Shown: piece after piece, positions 61,344 to 64,000 of the stretch
How the letters are laid out: the number at the start of each line of letters is the position of its first letter
Position numbering within the stretch: position 1 is the stretch's first letter
Assembly (NCBI GenBank): GCA_020687485.1
Contig: JAJEQR010000002.1
Span: 57,450-121,449 of the forward strand
Length of the DNA: 64,000 nt
DNA from: Hominifimenecus microfluidus
GTDB taxonomy: Bacteria > Bacillota > Clostridia > Lachnospirales > Lachnospiraceae
Reading direction: 5' to 3'
Program-made: the position numbers and the translations under genes
Notes under the pieces: model-generated
What the model saw: the letters and a program-made list of their open reading frames with translations, nothing else
Database searches by the model: none
Told to the model about the DNA's origin: nothing

Positions 61344-61554
61344 CAGTGAAAAGAAGAAGCGTTACGATATTCCTCTTTGGTGTAAGCCAAACCTGTCTAT
61401 TGAGGAGGCGGCAGCTTATTCCGGTATTGGAATGGGAAAGCTTTATGAAATGACGGAAAGTCAGGATTGTCCTTTTGTTCTTTGGATTGGTAGCAGAAGA
61501 ATGATTAAAAGGAAAGTCTTTGACGAATTTATTGAAAGGCAATACTCGATTTAA
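61333..61554 (+). CDS. Xis-like protein 1, element B
   Basis: A 73-residue protein: IPLWCKPNLSIEEAAAYSGI, KLYEMTESQDCPFVLWIGSR, RMIKRKVFDEFIE. Overlaps the MazF-like stop by 11 nt; a G-rich ribosome site lies upstream of ATG 61333. Confidence 0.8.
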   Translation: MSNSSEKKKRYDIPLWCKPNLSIEEAAAYSGIGMGKLYEMTESQDCPFVLWIGSRRMIKRKVFDEFIERQYSI

Positions 61555-61564
61555 GAAAAAAGTC

Positions 61565-61609
61565 AAGTCTGCGATGAGCCGATTCGCATAATTGGCTTAC
61601 CGCAGACTT
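61565..61609 (+). other. Hairpin between xis-like genes 1 and 2, element B
   Basis: AAGTCTGCG and CGCAGACTT with an internal GAGCC/GGCTT stem; followed by TTTT. Same place as the hairpin at 15847-15877 in element A. Confidence 0.65.
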
Positions 61610-61650
61610 TTGAGTATGCTGTAATCACCAAAGGAAGGAGGTTACAGTGT

Positions 61651-61872
61651 ATGTCTGACAAACAGCTTAAATCCAATATGCCGAGTGTCCCAATTTGGAA
61701 GAAAATGAATCTTACGGTTGAAGAAGCTTCGGAATATTCGGGCATTGGCACATCAAAGATAAAAAAACTATCGAATAGCGAAGATTGTCCTTTCGTTCTT
61801 TGGAACGGAGCAAAGCGATTGATTAAAAGAAAACAATTTGAGGAATACCTGTCATCGCAGTATTCCCTCTGA
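61651..61872 (+). CDS. Xis-like protein 2, element B
   Basis: A 73-residue protein: VPIWKKMNLTVEEASEYSGI, KIKKLSNSEDCPFVLWNGAK, RLIKRKQFEEYL. The RLIKRKQFE stretch matches Tn916 Xis most closely of the four. AGGAGG precedes ATG 61651. Confidence 0.82.
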   Translation: MSDKQLKSNMPSVPIWKKMNLTVEEASEYSGIGTSKIKKLSNSEDCPFVLWNGAKRLIKRKQFEEYLSSQYSL

Positions 61873-61885
61873 CGGAGGTGGTGTT

Positions 61886-62122
61886 ATGGGGAATAAGCAG
61901 ACTGAATTGAATAATTCAGGCAATCGGGTGGAAACCGTGCCGGTTTGGGTTAAGCCTTACCTTACGATTGATGAAGCGACCGCTTACACAGGCATAGGCA
62001 GAGACAAACTTTATGAGATGACAAGCCAAGAAAAATGTCCGTTCGTGCTGTGGGTAGGAAACAGACGAATGATTAAGAGACGAGTTTTTGATGAGTACAT
62101 TGAGAAAATGTACTCAATATAG
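61886..62122 (+). CDS. Xis-like protein 3, element B
   Basis: A 78-residue protein: VPVWVKPYLTIDEATAYTGI, KLYEMTSQEKCPFVLWVGNR, RMIKRRVFDEYIE. GGAGG precedes ATG 61886, 13 nt after the previous stop. Most like copy 1. Confidence 0.8.
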   Translation: MGNKQTELNNSGNRVETVPVWVKPYLTIDEATAYTGIGRDKLYEMTSQEKCPFVLWVGNRRMIKRRVFDEYIEKMYSI

Positions 62123-62134
62123 GAAGGAGGGCTT

Positions 62135-62374
62135 ATGGACAACGGTGTTTTAGCTTACAGAGCCTTACTCGAAAAGCGTAAAGAAAACGCTCCCTTTTGG
62201 GAGAAGAATGTTCTAACTGTTGAGGAAGCAGCCGAGTACACCGGTATAGGTAGGACAAAAATCAGGCAAATCATAATGAAGTGTGATTGTCCCTTTGCTG
62301 TCACTAACGGTGTTCAGGTCTGTGTAATCCGAGACAAATTTATTGATTATCTTGATAAGCAATTTCGCATTTAA
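62135..62374 (+). CDS. xis: Xis-like protein 4, element B
   Basis: A 79-residue protein: APFWEKNVLTVEEAAEYTGI, KIRQIIMKCDCPFAVTNGVQ, VCVIRDKFIDYLD. The basic R-x-I-K-R-K wing of the other copies is lost, so its DNA contacts must differ. Position next to int is that of the true xis in Tn916. AGGAGGG precedes ATG 62135. Confidence 0.78.
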   Translation: MDNGVLAYRALLEKRKENAPFWEKNVLTVEEAAEYTGIGRTKIRQIIMKCDCPFAVTNGVQVCVIRDKFIDYLDKQFRI

Positions 62375-62387
62375 GGGAGGAAAAATT

Positions 62388-63641
62388 ATGCCAAGAACAA
62401 AAAGAAAAGACAAATCAAGAGTAGTGCTTCGTACAGGCGAATCACAGAGAGCCGATGGTACATACCATTTCAGTTGGACTGACGCCAACCACAAAAGGCG
62501 TTATGTGTATGCCAAGACACTTGATGAACTGCGATACAAAGAGGAACAAATCGCAAAAGACAAGAGCGATGGCATTAAGGCAGAAGCTCGTTACACAACG
62601 GTCAATGACATATATGAGCTTTGGAAGGATTTGAAGCGAGGACTGAAAAACAACACCTTTGAAAACTACAAGTATATGTATGAGACCTTTGTCCGTCATC
62701 AGATAGGCTCAAAGATTGTATCTTCTCTGAGAAAAACAGATATAAAGAGGTTCTATAATTACCTTGCAGACGAACGCCATCTGAAGCCGGCAACCATTGA
62801 TAATATTCATACGGTTCTCCATCAGATTTTGGATATGGCGGTCGATGATGACTACATCAGGAATAACCCGTCAAACAATGTGCTTAAAGAGTTGAAACAG
62901 TCCCATTGTTTTCAGACCGAGAAGCGTAGAGCCTTAACAAAGCCGGAGCAAGAGTTGTTTCTTGACTATCTGAAAAACTCTCCGACATCAAAGTATTGGT
63001 ATCCGGTGTTTGCGGTTATGATTGGTACGGGGCTTCGTGTTGGAGAGGTTACAGGGTTAAGATGGTGCGATATTGATTTGGAAGAAGGTATCATTGATGT
63101 GAACCACACGCTGGTTTACTATGACCACCGTACCGAGGGCAGTAAGCGTGGCTGTTACTTCAATGTTAATACGACAAAAACTCCGGCAGGAAGAAGAAAA
63201 GTGCCTATGCTCGGTTTCGTCAAAGAAGCATTCTTAATGGAAAAGGAAAGGCAGGAAATGCTCGACCTTCACTGCGAAGCGACTGTCGATGGATATACCG
63301 ATTTTATCTTCATCAACCGTTTTGGTCAGCCTCAACATCAGGCAACCCTGAACAAAGCAATCCGCCGCATTATTCGTGACTGCAACGACGAGCAGTTATT
63401 GAAAGATGAAAACGCAGAAGTATTGCTCCCGCATTTTAGCTGTCATTCTTTAAGGCACACTTTCACAACAAGAATGTGCGAAGCGGGGGTAAATGTTAAG
63501 GTTATTCAGGACACGCTCGGTCATAAGGATATTTCAACTACGCTCAACATCTATACCGATGTAACAAAGGAGCTGAGGAAGTCCGAATTTGAAGGTCTTG
63601 ACTCCTACTTCAAAAATGAGTATAATAAAGTGTCGGTTTGA
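62388..63641 (+). CDS. int: Tyrosine integrase of the Tn916 type, element B
   Basis: A 417-residue protein. Arm domain RTGESQRADGTYHFSWTDAN; catalytic Arg in TGLRVGEVTGLRW, then HSLRHTFTTR, LGHKDISTT and Tyr in LNIYTDVT. GGGAGG precedes ATG 62388. Last gene of element B; no terminator before the attachment site. Confidence 0.93.
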   Translation: MPRTKRKDKSRVVLRTGESQRADGTYHFSWTDANHKRRYVYAKTLDELRYKEEQIAKDKSDGIKAEARYTTVNDIYELWKDLKRGLKNNTFENYKYMYETFVRHQIGSKIVSSLRKTDIKRFYNYLADERHLKPATIDNIHTVLHQILDMAVDDDYIRNNPSNNVLKELKQSHCFQTEKRRALTKPEQELFLDYLKNSPTSKYWYPVFAVMIGTGLRVGEVTGLRWCDIDLEEGIIDVNHTLVYYDHRTEGSKRGCYFNVNTTKTPAGRRKVPMLGFVKEAFLMEKERQEMLDLHCEATVDGYTDFIFINRFGQPQHQATLNKAIRRIIRDCNDEQLLKDENAEVLLPHFSCHSLRHTFTTRMCEAGVNVKVIQDTLGHKDISTTLNIYTDVTKELRKSEFEGLDSYFKNEYNKVSV

Positions 63642-63683
63642 CAGATTAAATTGATACGGACTTCATAGTTGGTGAATAAAAGC

Positions 63684-63702
63684 ATTTACATCATTTACAT
63701 CA
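63684..63702 (+). repeat. Tandem ATTTACATCA repeats at the right end of element B
   Basis: Two overlapping copies with a 9-nt period, 43 nt after int and 134 nt inside the attachment core. The same decamer marks the left end (19221-19754). Confidence 0.55.
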
Positions 63703-63835
63703 ATTCTTACACAAAGCCCCCACGAAACTAATCGAAAATAAAGTAAAGTAGGATTTTGAAAAAATCTGATTTGAGACTTATTTTGAACTATGTTGGGTTA
63801 TAGCAAGAATTGAAACGATGTCCTAAATCGTCCCG

Positions 63836-63852
63836 ACAATGAAGTCGTTAGA
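63836..63852 (+). other. Proposed right attachment core of element B
   Basis: ACAATGAAGTCGTTAGA, 16 of 17 positions identical to 19186-19202. The frame beyond it reads M-K-S-L-E-K then a stop. Confidence 0.6.
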
Positions 63853-63910
63853 AAAGTAAGAACCCAGTAAAACCAAGGGTTTCAGCACTTGGATGTACTA
63901 AAATATATAG

Positions 63911-63985
63911 TTGGTCAAGGGGGTTTGACCAAGATTTGACCAATTTTTGGCATAGTCAAAAAAAGATTAGTACAGGTTAGTACAG
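63911..63985 (+). repeat. Short repeats beyond element B, possibly another element's end
   Basis: TTGGTCAA (63911-63918) and TTGACCAA (63925-63932) form a dyad, with a further TTTGACCAA at 63935-63943. TTAGTACAG occurs twice with a 10-nt period (63967-63975, 63977-63985). No gene is seen between 63642 and 64000. Iterated short motifs of this kind often flank recombinase-borne elements. Confidence 0.4.
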
Positions 63986-64000
63986 ATTGCTTAGTCTGAA

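Noticed and set aside
1..64000. CRISPR arrays, rRNA or tRNA genes
   Set aside because: No regularly spaced repeat-spacer array was seen; the short repeats at element ends are too few and too short. No rRNA stretch or tRNA cloverleaf with a T-arm consensus was recognised.

Overview
The window looks like a chromosomal segment of a gut Clostridia (an Oscillospiraceae/Ruminococcaceae-type Firmicute). It carries a Clp/McsA stress locus of moderate GC, followed by a large mobile-element region whose gene content (SNF2/N6-methylase giant, Maff2, PrgI, CD1108-type lytic protein, class B sortase, MOBP relaxase, tet(W)) is typical of Tn1549/CTn-like integrative and conjugative elements (ICEs) of that group. 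Species cannot be read from the sequence.

Bases 1-10.8 kb are host-like. They hold clpC (cut by the window edge) and an McsA-like gene, small regulators, a DUF6282 amidohydrolase-like protein, an Hsp20, an HdeD-like membrane protein, a PucR/CdaR-type regulator, decayed gene pieces, a BspA-like lipoprotein, a MerR regulator with a recognisable MerR promoter, and a small HTH/membrane-protein operon.

Bases 10.83-19.19 kb are the regulatory and recombination end of one element, called here element A. Leftward genes are an ImmA-type protease and an XRE repressor. Diverging from them is an operon with a Y-family polymerase, a LexA/UmuD-fold-like protein, small proteins, a leader peptide plus SD-sequestering hairpin, a sigma-like protein, two Xis-like proteins and a tyrosine integrase, then a multi-treble-clef zinc protein. 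No conjugation genes belong to it.

Bases 19.19-63.85 kb are a second and apparently complete ICE, element B. It begins with a 3' fragment of methionyl-tRNA synthetase, then an AT-rich cluster of immunity-like genes, a second treble-clef protein, ParA/ParB, a Cna-B adhesin, and the transfer region: giant methylase/helicase with an overprinted TnpV, TOPRIM protein, probable oriT, MobC, relaxase, PcfB, VirD4, Maff2, TrbL/VirB6-like, PrgI, VirB4, sortase B and a CHAP-like lytic protein. An inverted tet(W) with its leader and attenuator follows. The right end is a second, paralogous copy of the ImmA-XRE / DinB ... leader-sigma ... Xis ... Int module, with four Xis-like genes and a MazF-like protein.

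The two integrases have the same length and both modules end at a near-identical 17-bp sequence (19186-19202 and 63836-63852) that reads T-M-K-S-L in frame. Each end carries its own short repeats: TTACGCC for A, ATTTACATCA for B. The simplest reading is a tandem accretion in which B sits at the right attachment site of A. The repressors share a C-terminal region but have different helix-turn-helix domains and different operators, as expected for elements with separate immunity. In both modules repressor cleavage by ImmA would be expected to fire one long transcript that makes a lesion-bypass polymerase first and Xis/Int last, with a leader-peptide checkpoint in between.
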